A stretch of DNA of 40,378 bases from JAYFRE01 sp034926235 (GTDB lineage Bacteria > Pseudomonadota > Alphaproteobacteria > Rhodospirillales > Magnetospirillaceae). Under the pieces are notes generated by a model. The model saw only the letters and a list, made by a program, of their open reading frames with translations. It ran no database searches and was not told the DNA's origin. Below are positions 16,333-24,371 of the stretch, piece after piece. The translations under genes were made by a program, and so were the position numbers. The stretch's first letter is position 1. Every line of letters starts with the position of its first letter. The DNA lies in NCBI GenBank assembly GCA_034926235.1, contig JAYFRE010000046.1, forward strand, positions 1 through 40,378. Reading direction: 5' to 3'.

Positions 16333-17967
16333 ATGTCCATGTTCTGCTACCAATGCGAACAAACCGCCCGGGGAACCGGCTGCGTCGATAAGGGGGTCTG
16401 TTCCAAGACTCCGGAAGTCGCGGCGCTTCAGGATCTTCTGCTGATCGCCGCGCGCGGTCTGGCCCATGTCGCACGCCGGGCGGGGCCCAAGGGCGCCGAT
16501 ATCCTCCCGGCCGCCGACGCCGTGCGCGACGCCCTGTTCGCCACCGTCACCACCGTCAATTTCGACGCCGAAGCCCTGGCGGTGATGATCCGCGCCACCG
16601 GCGCGCTGCGCGATGATCTCAAACGATGGTCCGGGGCCGAATCCGGCGCGCTGCCCGAATCGGCCAGTCTCGATCTCGATTTGCCCACCCCTGCCCTGAT
16701 CGCCGCGGGCGAAATGCGCGGCATCATGGCCCGCTTCAGCGGTTTCGGCCCGGACATCACCGGCCTTCAGGAATTGCTGACCTATGGCCTCAAGGGCATG
16801 GCCGCCTACACCCATCACGCCAGGGTCTTGGGCTATCGGGACGAGGAAGTGGACGATTTCCTGCTCGAAGCCATGGATGCGCTGAACGACACCGCCCCCA
16901 GCGTGGACGGGCTATTCACCATGAACATGCGGTGTGGCGAAGCCTCGGTAAAGACGCTGGCGCTGCTGGATGCGGCCAATACCGGCGTTTTCGGCCATCC
17001 CGAACCCACCCCTGTGCGCATGGGCGTCCGCGCCGGCAAGGCCATTCTGATATCAGGCCATGATCTGCTCGATCTCAAAGAATTGCTGGAACAGACCCAG
17101 GGGCTGGGCATCAATGTCTACACCCATGGCGAGATGCTGCCCGCCAACGCCTATCCGGGCCTGAAGAAATACCCGCATCTGGCCGGCCATTTCGGTGGCG
17201 CCTGGATGCGCCAGCGCGAGGAATTGCCCGATTTCCCCGGCCCGGTGGTCTTCACCACCAACTGCCTGATGGAGCCCTTATCCTCCTACAAGGACCGGGT
17301 GTTCACCCGCAGCCTGGTCGGCTGGCCCGGCGTGAGCCATCTCGCCAACCGGGATTTCAGCGCGGTGATCGCCAAGGCGTTGGAATGCCCCGGTTTTGCC
17401 GAAGATGACGCCAACCCGCGCATCCATATGGCGGGTTTTGCCCACAACACGGTGCTGAGCGTGGCCGACACGGTCATCGATGCGGTCAAGCAGGGTGCGA
17501 TCAAGCGTTTCATGCTGATTGGCGGCTGCGACGGCGCGCGGCCGGGCCGCAACTACTTCACCGAGATGGCCGAAAAAGCGCCCGAGGATTGGGTGATCCT
17601 GACGCTGGGCTGCGGCAAGTTCCGCCTGACCGACCTTGATCTCGGCACCATCGGCGGCCTGCCGCGTCTGATGGACATGGGCCAGTGCAATGACAGCTAT
17701 TCGGCGGTCAAGGTGGCGATGGCGCTGGCCGAAGCCTTTGGCACCGACATCAACGGACTGCCTTTGTCGCTGGTCATTTCCTGGTACGAGCAAAAGGCGG
17801 TCTGCGTGCTGCTGGCGCTTTTGTGGCTGGGGGTCAAGGGCATCCGCCTTGGCCCGACTCTGCCGGCTTTCGTTTCGCCGGCGGTGCTGAAGGTGCTGGT
17901 CGAAAAGTTCGACATCAAGCCCGTGGGCGCTGACGCCGACGCCGATCTGGCCGCCATCCAGGCCTGA
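16333..17967 (+). CDS. hcp: Hydroxylamine reductase / hybrid cluster protein, class I
   Basis: The 544-residue protein is Hcp, a redox enzyme with an unusual 4Fe-2S-2O cluster, shown in E. coli to act as a high-affinity NO reductase and able to reduce hydroxylamine. The N-terminal cysteines have the spacing C-x2-C-x8-C-x5-C (starting MSMFCYQCEQ), as in the Desulfovibrio class-I protein with a [4Fe-4S] cluster. The enterobacterial class has wider spacing (C-x2-C-x11-C-x6-C). Later cluster ligands are visible in RCGEAS, TTNCLMEP, GGCDGAR, LGCGKF and GQCNDSY. GAGGAG precedes the ATG at 16333; a longer in-frame start would overlap the Rrf2 gene end. No hcr reductase gene is adjacent, so the electron donor is unknown. 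Confidence 0.95.
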   Translation: MSMFCYQCEQTARGTGCVDKGVCSKTPEVAALQDLLLIAARGLAHVARRAGPKGADILPAADAVRDALFATVTTVNFDAEALAVMIRATGALRDDLKRWSGAESGALPESASLDLDLPTPALIAAGEMRGIMARFSGFGPDITGLQELLTYGLKGMAAYTHHARVLGYRDEEVDDFLLEAMDALNDTAPSVDGLFTMNMRCGEASVKTLALLDAANTGVFGHPEPTPVRMGVRAGKAILISGHDLLDLKELLEQTQGLGINVYTHGEMLPANAYPGLKKYPHLAGHFGGAWMRQREELPDFPGPVVFTTNCLMEPLSSYKDRVFTRSLVGWPGVSHLANRDFSAVIAKALECPGFAEDDANPRIHMAGFAHNTVLSVADTVIDAVKQGAIKRFMLIGGCDGARPGRNYFTEMAEKAPEDWVILTLGCGKFRLTDLDLGTIGGLPRLMDMGQCNDSYSAVKVAMALAEAFGTDINGLPLSLVISWYEQKAVCVLLALLWLGVKGIRLGPTLPAFVSPAVLKVLVEKFDIKPVGADADADLAAIQA

Positions 17968-18052
17968 CGCGACGGCAAAGAACGCCCGGTTCAGGCTGGT
18001 TCGTCCGTATCACGACCAAGAATGTCGCTTTCTCGTTCCGAAAGACGGTCAT

Positions 18053-18313
18053 ATGGACGTCACCAGCCTGAACAGCGTTTCGGTCACCGCCCTGATCCTG
18101 GCCGCGACGACCAAGGATAACGGCGTGCGGAAGAGTCCCTATGCCCTCAGCACATCCACCGGGATCGACTACAACAAGCTCGCCAACGAGATGAAGACTC
18201 CCTTCCGCGACCGGATCATGGCCGGCGAAACCTTGTCGGTCACCGATCAGGCCGCCGCCCGCGACGAGATGCAGCGGCAATTGACCTACCGTTTGCTGTC
18301 GATCAACGCTTGA
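18053..18313 (+). CDS. Small hypothetical protein (86 aa)
   Basis: I do not recognise this protein. It is hydrophilic, with a Ser/Thr-rich N-terminal third (MDVTSLNSVSVTALILAATT) and a charged C-terminal half (MKTPFRDRIMAGETLSVTDQ). It has no signal peptide, membrane segment or cysteine. Support for it being a gene comes from the fit between hcp (85 bp upstream) and a strong terminator 31 bp downstream of its stop. No strong Shine-Dalgarno is visible. Confidence 0.6.
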   Translation: MDVTSLNSVSVTALILAATTKDNGVRKSPYALSTSTGIDYNKLANEMKTPFRDRIMAGETLSVTDQAAARDEMQRQLTYRLLSINA

Positions 18314-18344
18314 CCGCAGCCTAAACCTCGCGCATCCGACCCAT

Positions 18345-18371
18345 GGGGAGGCAAGACCGCCTCCCCTTTTT
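18345..18371 (+). terminator. Rho-independent terminator after the 86-aa gene
   Basis: An 8-bp perfect stem GGGGAGGC/GCCTCCCC with a 6-base loop is followed directly by five T residues. It closes the rrf2-hcp-small gene unit. Confidence 0.85.
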
Positions 18372-18420
18372 CGTGCTAATCTCGCCGCAGAAGATGAATC
18401 CAGCACGGGAGAATTGAGCC

Positions 18421-18855
18421 ATGAGCGTACCTGAAGCCATGCCCTTCTACATTCCGCTCGGCGCACCCATCCCCTTGGAAACCGCCTGCCGCGTGGCCGA
18501 AGCCGCCCAGGCCGAAGCTGCCCGCCATAACTGGAAGATGGCCATCGCGGTCGTCGATCCCGCCGGCGCGCTGGTCCTGTTCTTGCGGATCGACGATACC
18601 CAATACGCCTCGATCGAGATCGCTCAGGCCAAGGCACGCGCCGCCGCCACGTTCCGCCGCAGCACCAAGGTGTTCCAGGATGGCATCAATGGCGGCCAAC
18701 CCGCTTTGGCCACCCTGCCGGGTGTCGTCGCGTCGGAAGGCGGTCTGCCGCTGATCGAAAATGGGGTGCTGATCGGCGCCATCGGCTGCAGCGGCGGGGC
18801 CGGGACGCAAGACGGCGTCGTCGTCGCGGCCGGGGCCGCGGTGCTGAAGCCTTAA
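18421..18855 (+). CDS. GlcG/HbpS-like protein (DUF336)
   Basis: The 144-residue product belongs to the GlcG/HbpS/DUF336 family of small alpha-beta proteins. Hallmarks are AVVDPAGALVLFLRIDD, an AKARAAATFRRST segment and the late GGLPLIENGVLIGAIGCSGG. Streptomyces HbpS binds haem and takes part in redox sensing; GlcG is encoded beside glycolate oxidase and its function is unclear. Here it stands alone between two terminators, so context gives no hint. There is no signal peptide, so it is likely cytoplasmic. Confidence 0.85.
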   Translation: MSVPEAMPFYIPLGAPIPLETACRVAEAAQAEAARHNWKMAIAVVDPAGALVLFLRIDDTQYASIEIAQAKARAAATFRRSTKVFQDGINGGQPALATLPGVVASEGGLPLIENGVLIGAIGCSGGAGTQDGVVVAAGAAVLKP

Positions 18856-18873
18856 AACCCGCTTCGGGAACCG

Positions 18874-18903
18874 AAAAAGACGACCGGGCGCTCCGGTCGT
18901 CTT
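18874..18903 (-). terminator. Terminator between convergent genes (best on minus strand)
   Basis: An 11-bp perfect stem (18877-18887 with 18893-18903; AAGACGACCGG/CCGGTCGTCTT) has a 5-base loop. Reading on the minus strand it is followed by a T5 run, so it mainly ends the AsnC-domain/helicase transcript. It may also stop the GlcG-like transcript. Confidence 0.75.
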
Positions 18904-18912
18904 CCCTAAAGG

Positions 18913-19152
18913 CTAGTGGAACGCCTTGAACGCGGTCAGGGTAAAGGTGTCCTTGACGCCCGGCAGGGTCTGGATCACCTGGGTGACGAACAGGCCGATA
19001 TCCGCGCCGTCGTCGAGATAGCATTTCAGCAGCAGATCATGCTGGCCGGAAATGGAATGCACTTCGGACACGGTCTCGATATCCACCGCCAGATCGGCGA
19101 CGTCGTAAGCGCGGCCCGGCTCGGCCTTTACGAACACGAACAATGTCTGCAT
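18913..19152 (-). CDS. Stand-alone Lrp/AsnC ligand-binding (RAM) domain protein
   Basis: The 79-residue protein is an Lrp/AsnC C-terminal effector-binding domain without its DNA-binding half. It starts MQTLFVFVKAEPGRAYDVAD and ends with PGVKDTFTLTAFKAFH, covering one beta-alpha-beta-beta-alpha-beta domain including the VHSISGQHDLLLKCY strand region. Such single-domain (SraA-type) proteins form rings and may bind amino acids or modulate full-length Lrp proteins. It starts 13 bp after the DEAD helicase stop and ends before a terminator, so it is probably co-transcribed with the helicase. Confidence 0.85.
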   Translation of the reverse strand: MQTLFVFVKAEPGRAYDVADLAVDIETVSEVHSISGQHDLLLKCYLDDGADIGLFVTQVIQTLPGVKDTFTLTAFKAFH

Positions 19153-19165
19153 CGCCGGTCTCCTT

Positions 19166-20752
19166 TTACTCTTGCCCGTCCTCGACGGCGATATCCGCCA
19201 AATCCTCATCCGCCGCAGCCCCTTTCCGGCGGCGCGGCGCAGGTGCCGGCAACACCACGGGACGCAGGATGAAATCCGGCGGATGATCGCCGAATCCCAG
19301 CACATTGTCCGTCCCCTCCATCTCGCCGACGCCGGTTCCATCGAAACGGGACCGCTCGCGGCGCGGGGGCCGTCCGCCGCGAACCGCATTGGAAGAAGCC
19401 GGGCTGACCCGTTCAGCCTGACGTTCGGCCTGACGCTCGGGACGCTCGGGGCGCTCCGCCTGACGTTCGGGACGTTCAGCCTGACGCTCAGGGCGTTCCT
19501 GCCTGGACGGCTTCTCTGGCCTGGCGGTCTTCTCCGTCCTGCCGCCCTTGTCCGTCTTGCCGCTTTTGCGCGCATCCTTGCGCCCACGGCGGCGGCGGTC
19601 GCCATCTTCCGGCTCGAAGGCCAGCTCGGGCTGCCCCTCGATCGGATAGCGGGGGACATCCTTGCCGATCAACGCGATGATCGCCTCCCAGGCCTTGCCT
19701 TCCTCCGGCGTCGCCAGGGTGAAAGCCCGCCCGGTCCGTCCCGCCCGCCCGGTCCGGCCGATGCGGTGGACGTAATCCTCGGAATGATGCGGCACGTCGA
19801 AATTAAAGACATGCGACAGATCGACGATGTCGATGCCGCGCGCCGCCACATCCGAACACACCATCAGCCGCACTTCGCCCCGGCGGAATTTTTCCAAGGT
19901 CTCGGTGCGCACCGACTGGACCATGTCGCCATGAAGCTGCCCGGCATCAAGTCCGTGCTTGACCAGCGAACGGTACAGGATGTCGACGTCGCGCTTGCGG
20001 TTGCAGAAGATGAAGGCCGACTGCACCGCTTCCAATTGCAGCAAGTGACGCAGCGATTCGCGCTTATCCTCCGCCTCGCACACCACCAGGAACTGCTCGA
20101 CCGTCTCGGCGGTCGGCGAGGAGGCGGGAGCAACGGTGATTTCCTTCGGGTTCATCAGGAAACTGTCGGCCAGACGGCGGATTTCCGGGGCCATCGTCGC
20201 CGAGAAGAACAGCGTCTGACGGATCTTGGGCAGAAGCGAAACGATATGCTCGATATCGGGAATGAAGCCCATATCCAGCATCCGATCGGCTTCGTCGATG
20301 ACCAGTATCTTGACGTCGTTCAGCAGAATGCGGCCGCGGCTGAACAAATCCATCAGCCGTCCCGGCGTCGCGATCAGCACATCGACGCCCCGGTCCAACA
20401 GCTTTTCCTGATCGGCGAAGGATTCGCCGCCAATCAGCTTGGCCATGGTCAGCTTGTGGTATTTGCCGTAATTCTCGAAATTTTCGGCCACCTGGGTCGC
20501 CAGCTCACGCGTCGGCTCCAGGATCAGCGAACGGGGCATACGCGCTTTGGCGCGACTGCCGGCCAGGATTTCGATCATCGGCAGGGTGAAACCGGCGGTC
20601 TTGCCCGTGCCGGTCTGCGCGACGCCCAGAACATCGCGGCCCATCAGAACCGTGGGGATCGCTTGTTCCTGGATGGGGGTGGGCGAAACATACCCCACTT
20701 CCCCGACGGCCTTGAGGAGTTCAGCGCTCAGGCCAAGTTCGGCAAAATTCAT
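19166..20752 (-). CDS. DEAD-box ATP-dependent RNA helicase (RhlE-like)
   Basis: The 528-residue protein has a complete helicase core (about 1-375): Q motif with PTPIQEQAIP, Walker A AQTGTGKT, PTRELATQVAENF, VIDEADRML (the DEAD box), FSATMAPEI, the ARGIDI motif and HRIGRTGRAGRTG. From about residue 385 the tail is low-complexity and highly charged, rich in Lys/Arg and then in repeats of RPERQAE type (about 410-445), a typical RNA-binding extension. It acts in ribosome assembly or RNA turnover in the cytoplasm. RhlE is the nearest group by core motifs, but subgroup assignment is tentative. Confidence 0.95.
   Translation of the reverse strand: MNFAELGLSAELLKAVGEVGYVSPTPIQEQAIPTVLMGRDVLGVAQTGTGKTAGFTLPMIEILAGSRAKARMPRSLILEPTRELATQVAENFENYGKYHKLTMAKLIGGESFADQEKLLDRGVDVLIATPGRLMDLFSRGRILLNDVKILVIDEADRMLDMGFIPDIEHIVSLLPKIRQTLFFSATMAPEIRRLADSFLMNPKEITVAPASSPTAETVEQFLVVCEAEDKRESLRHLLQLEAVQSAFIFCNRKRDVDILYRSLVKHGLDAGQLHGDMVQSVRTETLEKFRRGEVRLMVCSDVAARGIDIVDLSHVFNFDVPHHSEDYVHRIGRTGRAGRTGRAFTLATPEEGKAWEAIIALIGKDVPRYPIEGQPELAFEPEDGDRRRRGRKDARKSGKTDKGGRTEKTARPEKPSRQERPERQAERPERQAERPERPERQAERQAERVSPASSNAVRGGRPPRRERSRFDGTGVGEMEGTDNVLGFGDHPPDFILRPVVLPAPAPRRRKGAAADEDLADIAVEDGQE
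19410..19505. repeat. Degenerate tandem repeat within the helicase tail
   Basis: Short units related to CTGACGTTCGG and GACGCTCGG recur about eight to ten times and encode the RPERQAE-type repeat of the helicase C-terminus. Such tracts tend to change in copy number between strains. Confidence 0.7.
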
Positions 20753-20963
20753 GAGTTCACTATGTCCGGATCGGTGCCATTTTCAAGAAGGCGCGAGACG
20801 ATCAATCATACCCGCTCGACCGAATGCATTCGGATAATAGATGTTGGCGCGCGAGTGTCAATTACGCTTGTTCCTAAGCACCGCCGCTTGGCGCGAGAAT
20901 ACCATATGCGTTAGGCTATTCGGACAGAGGAGACGACGCCAAAAAGTTAAGGACTGACATCCA

Positions 20964-21506
20964 ATGCTGATCAAACGTGAAGAGAGCTGCCTTCTGGTCG
21001 TGGACATGCAGGAAAAGCTGATTCCGGCCATGTCCGATCCCAGAAGAATCATCATCAATTGCGAAAAACTGATGAAGGCGGCCCAGCGCCTGGACGTGCC
21101 GATGGTGGTGAGCGAGCAATATCCGAAAGGAATCGGCCCGACCATGATCGATCTGCGCCCCTATCTGCCCCAGGACGGAATCGTGGAGAAAAACCATTTC
21201 CCGATGACCAGCAGCGAGGAAGCGTTGCGCCGCATCCGCGCCAGCGGCAAGCGCCAGATGATTCTGGCCGGCGTCGAATCGCATGTGTGCGTGATGCAAA
21301 CCGCGCTGTCACTGAAAGAAATGGGGTTCGAGCCGTTCGTCGTCGCCGACGCCGTCGCCTCGCGCAAGGTCGAAAGCGAGATCCTGGCCTTTGACCGGCT
21401 GCGTCAGGCCGGCATTTTCGTCGTCAATGTCGAAATGGTTCTGTTCGAGTGGCTGGGCGAAGCCGGCACGCCTGAATTCAAGGATCTGATGCCGCTGATC
21501 AAATAG
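20964..21506 (+). CDS. Isochorismatase-family cysteine hydrolase
   Basis: The 180-residue protein has the catalytic triad of the isochorismatase-like hydrolases: Asp in LLVVDMQEKL (residue about 14), Lys in IVEKNHFPM and Cys in GVESHVCVMQ. Length and motifs resemble the YcaC/ISOC group, whose substrates are mostly unknown, more than nicotinamidase or true isochorismatase. An AAGGA ribosome site precedes the ATG by about nine bases. It is a single-gene unit with its own terminator. Confidence 0.9.
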   Translation: MLIKREESCLLVVDMQEKLIPAMSDPRRIIINCEKLMKAAQRLDVPMVVSEQYPKGIGPTMIDLRPYLPQDGIVEKNHFPMTSSEEALRRIRASGKRQMILAGVESHVCVMQTALSLKEMGFEPFVVADAVASRKVESEILAFDRLRQAGIFVVNVEMVLFEWLGEAGTPEFKDLMPLIK

Positions 21507-21521
21507 GCATCCGTCCGGACC

Positions 21522-21548
21522 GGGGCGGCGGAACCGCCGCCCCCTTTT
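21522..21548 (+). terminator. Rho-independent terminator after the isochorismatase-like gene
   Basis: A GC-only stem of 8-9 pairs (GGGGCGGCG.../...CGCCGCCCC) with a tight loop is followed by TTTT. It begins 15 bp after the stop codon at 21506. Confidence 0.8.
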
Positions 21549-21551
21549 GCC

Positions 21552-22052
21552 CTACCCCTTGTCCAGGGCCGCGATCACGTCCGGCGTCACCTGATCGAAT
21601 CCGATCGGCGTCCGCCCGCCATGATCCTTGGTAAAGGCTTCGGCATCCGCCGGACCGGCCAGGGGAATCAGCTCATGGCCCATCGGCCCCAATACGTCCG
21701 AACCGGCGACGAAAAGCGCCTTGCGCGCATCCAGCGGCAGGACCGCGTAATAATCCGTCACCACGGCCCGCACGATATCGCCGCCCTTGAGTCCGGGGAC
21801 ATAGCGTCCGGGATCGGCCAGAAATTTGAACATGTCCTTGGGTCCGTCGAAATAATGGACATGCCCGCCCCGGACCTCCACGCCCGCCAGCCATTCGGGG
21901 AATTTGGCGACAAACATGCCGCAGACCGGGCAAACCGCGCTGGCGGACGGAGCCGGCAGCCCCGCCGCCTCGGCCTTTGCCGCGCGGGTAGAAGCCAGCG
22001 CCGCCAGCCCCGCGCAGGCCGCCCCGTGCAGGAAGGAACGCCGCCCGATCAT
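21552..22052 (-). CDS. NosL-like Tat-exported protein 1
   Basis: The 166-residue protein has a twin-arginine signal (MIGRRSFLHGAACAGLAAL, cleavage near residue 28). A NosL-type motif VCPVCGMFVAKFPEW follows (C41, C44, M46), then GGHVHYFDGPKDMFKFL. NosL proteins bind Cu(I) and help deliver it to nitrous-oxide reductase. The Cys-x2-Cys-x-Met motif fits metal binding, but no nosZ, nosD, nosF or nosY is present in the window, so the client is unknown. Its start overlaps the stop of the second NosL-like gene by four bases; it is the last gene of the cassette. Confidence 0.85.
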   Translation of the reverse strand: MIGRRSFLHGAACAGLAALASTRAAKAEAAGLPAPSASAVCPVCGMFVAKFPEWLAGVEVRGGHVHYFDGPKDMFKFLADPGRYVPGLKGGDIVRAVVTDYYAVLPLDARKALFVAGSDVLGPMGHELIPLAGPADAEAFTKDHGGRTPIGFDQVTPDVIAALDKG

Positions 22053-22648
22053 TGCCCGCCCCCATGGCCGCCCGCCTTGCGCTTTTCGGCGCGGCGCTGA
22101 CGGATCAGCTTCGTGTCCTCGGCCATGTCCAGATAAGCAAGCGCCAGGGCGCGGTCGAAATCGGCCAGCTCGCCCGATCCCCGGGCCGCCTCCGCCGCTT
22201 GGGCCGAACCGAAGGCGGTCTTGGCGGTCCGGCTCATCACCGCTTTGTGATCGCCGCCGATGACGTAGACAGCGTCCGACACCTCGACCAGCGGCTTGAT
22301 CTCCCCGGCAACGGCATTGTCAGCGGCATAGATCGCCTTGGGCACGCGGTCCAGATTGAGCGCCAAGGACACCGCCGCGCACCGCAGCGAGCAGGTACCG
22401 TCCACCAGATCGTCGCCGTAATGGATCAGATGGCGGCTGAAATGGAACTGCCGCCGGTCCATGCCGCAATAGGGGCATTTCGGGTATTTGGCGAATTCAT
22501 CCCGAAGCGGATCGGAATCCTTGGGCGTCTTCGGCATGAACTGCATCGGTGTGCCGTCGCCTTCGGCGGCGCGGGCCGCACCCGTTGCAAGCAAGGGAGC
22601 CGAGACCGCGCCGGCGGCCCCGGCCAACAGGAAATGACGACGCTTCAT
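22049..22648 (-). CDS. NosL-like Tat-exported protein 2
   Basis: The 199-residue protein begins MKRRHFLLAGAAGAVSAPLL, a Tat-like signal. It carries the motif KCPYCGMDRRQFHFSRHLIHY (C58, C61, M63) and a second pair GTCSLRC (C86, C90). The region from about 95 to 150 (AIYAADNAVAGEIKPLVEVSDAVYVIGGD) matches the NosL fold. The C-terminal 40 residues are charged and end in a His/Gly/Lys-rich tail (KRKAGGHGGGQ). The ATG at 22648 has a strong GGGAGG site; longer in-frame starts lack one. Two different NosL-like proteins side by side suggest a relay or heteromer. Confidence 0.83.
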   Translation of the reverse strand: MKRRHFLLAGAAGAVSAPLLATGAARAAEGDGTPMQFMPKTPKDSDPLRDEFAKYPKCPYCGMDRRQFHFSRHLIHYGDDLVDGTCSLRCAAVSLALNLDRVPKAIYAADNAVAGEIKPLVEVSDAVYVIGGDHKAVMSRTAKTAFGSAQAAEAARGSGELADFDRALALAYLDMAEDTKLIRQRRAEKRKAGGHGGGQ

Positions 22649-22692
22649 GACCAAACCTCCCGCATTATCGACCATGAGGGACCGCTCCCCCT

Positions 22693-23694
22693 TCAGGCCG
22701 GAAACAGCACCAGATGGGACCGGACGATCAGCCACAAACAGACCGCCCCGAACAGGAAAAAGCCTGCCATCGAAACCCGGGCCAGCCTTTTGGCGAAACG
22801 AGGCGCAGGCCCGGCCAGGCTGGGCAGAGCCGCCGCCGGTCCGACGATCCCCACCCCCAGCCCGGCCACCGCGCCGGTGAACAACGGCAGATAAAGCAGA
22901 TAGCCGACATAACCATATTCGCCCTTCAACAGGCAGAAGGGGCAGTGATGGTGGGGCAGTTCATAGACATAGACCGAAACGGTAGAGGTCACCGCCGCCA
23001 ACCCGATCAGAAACGCCGCTGCCGCAAGGATGGCGTAAAGAATGCAGCCCCGCCCCCGGCGCAGAATAAAACCGCCGCAGGCCAGAACCGCCGCCAGGGC
23101 CGCGATCAGTGAGGCATAAGAGACATCGTGCGGCAGCGCCGCCAAGCTGTTCCCCAGAGTCTGCACAGCGCCACCGAACAGACTGCCGCAGCAAGAGGTG
23201 ATGACGTCGGCCCTCAAACCCAGGAAATAGGCCAGCAGAATCCCGGAGGCGGCAAGCTGGACCGGCGTCAGCGCCAGCAATGCGGCATATTTGACCCGGA
23301 TCAAGGGATAGTCCCAGCCCTGGCGGTCGATCCAATCCAGGATCAGCCAGCAGGACGCCAGGAAGAAGACCGCGATTTTAAGCTCGAGCGCCGGGAAGCC
23401 GAACGGATTGACCAGCAGCGTGCCGACGGCGCACATCGCGCCGGTGAACAAGGCGGCCATGCGGTCGGCATTGACCACGAACAGGATCAGGGACGCCGCC
23501 TCGCCGGCCAGGGCGATACCGACCAGGGCCGAAACCAGATGGGTCCGCCGTTCCAGCATCACCTGCCCCGCGCTGCCGCTGGACAGATCCCAGCGCCGCA
23601 GCAGCCCGACCGCGAAGGGCGTTACCGCCAGCAGCATCGCCGAACACAGGAACGAGGCCAGCAGCAGGGCGATGATGGCCGGCTGGAACAGCAT
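22693..23694 (-). CDS. Polytopic membrane protein with periplasm-type CPFC motif
   Basis: The 333-residue protein has about eight or nine hydrophobic segments. A HHHCPFCLLKGEYGYVGY segment (C251, C254) lies between two late membrane spans, and a CC pair is found at about 168-169 (DVITSCCG). A CxxC next to a histidine run in a multi-span protein suggests thiol redox or metal transfer; vitamin-K-epoxide-reductase-like and DsbD-like proteins are analogies only. I cannot name a family. Its ATG overlaps the stop of the ABC ATPase gene (ATGA) and it is followed by NosL-like gene 2, so it belongs to the cassette. Confidence 0.8.
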   Translation of the reverse strand: MLFQPAIIALLLASFLCSAMLLAVTPFAVGLLRRWDLSSGSAGQVMLERRTHLVSALVGIALAGEAASLILFVVNADRMAALFTGAMCAVGTLLVNPFGFPALELKIAVFFLASCWLILDWIDRQGWDYPLIRVKYAALLALTPVQLAASGILLAYFLGLRADVITSCCGSLFGGAVQTLGNSLAALPHDVSYASLIAALAAVLACGGFILRRGRGCILYAILAAAAFLIGLAAVTSTVSVYVYELPHHHCPFCLLKGEYGYVGYLLYLPLFTGAVAGLGVGIVGPAAALPSLAGPAPRFAKRLARVSMAGFFLFGAVCLWLIVRSHLVLFPA

Positions 23695-24371
23695 CAGCCC
23701 GCGTCCAGAATCCGTCCGTCGCGCAAGGCGACGATGCGGTCGATCGGGGCGGCGTCGATCACGCGGGGATCGTGGCTGGCGATCAAAAGGGTGCGGCCCT
23801 CGGCCTTCAGCCCTTCGGCGATTTCGAGGAAACGGGCGGAATGGCCGCTGTCGAGATTGGCGGTGGGTTCGTCGGCGACGATCAGTTCGGGATCGTTGAT
23901 CAAGGCCCGCGCGATGGCCACCCGCTGCGCTTCGCCGCCGGACAGGCGTTCGGACGGGCTTGACGCCTTTGCCCCCACCCCCAGCCGGTTCAGCAGCGCA
24001 TGGGCGCGCGCCTCCAACTCCGCCGGCGGACGACCCAGCGGATAGGCCGGGATCATGACGTTTTCGACCGCGCTTACCCCCCGGATCAGGTTGAAGCTTT
24101 GGAAGACGAAACCGATGGCGTCACGCCGGATGTCGGTCAGGAACCGCTCGGGCAGGGCCGAAATATCGCGCCCCTTGAACCGGACCCGTCCCGATGTCGG
24201 CCTGGCCAAGCAACCGACCAGGGTCAGCAGCGTGGTCTTGCCCGACCCGCTGGGCCCCTGAAACACGGTCGCCTTGCCCCGTTCCAGCGTCAGATCGATC
24301 CCGCGCAGCGCCCAGAATTCGTTTTCGCGGCCCTGATTATAGGCCTTCGTCACCGCGCTCAGCTCGATCAC
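23694..24371 (-). CDS. ABC transporter ATP-binding protein (MacB/LolD type)
   Basis: The 225-residue ATPase has Walker A GPSGSGKTT, signature LSGGEAQRVAIARAL, Walker B LIVADEPTANLDS and switch LLIASHDPRVIDAA. The pattern is that of the MacB/LolD/FtsE group, which uses mechanotransmission and not solute import. It begins with GTG, overlapping the permease stop by four bases (GTGA). Longer in-frame starts lie inside the permease gene and are rejected. Confidence 0.93.
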   Translation of the reverse strand: MIELSAVTKAYNQGRENEFWALRGIDLTLERGKATVFQGPSGSGKTTLLTLVGCLARPTSGRVRFKGRDISALPERFLTDIRRDAIGFVFQSFNLIRGVSAVENVMIPAYPLGRPPAELEARAHALLNRLGVGAKASSPSERLSGGEAQRVAIARALINDPELIVADEPTANLDSGHSARFLEIAEGLKAEGRTLLIASHDPRVIDAAPIDRIVALRDGRILDAG

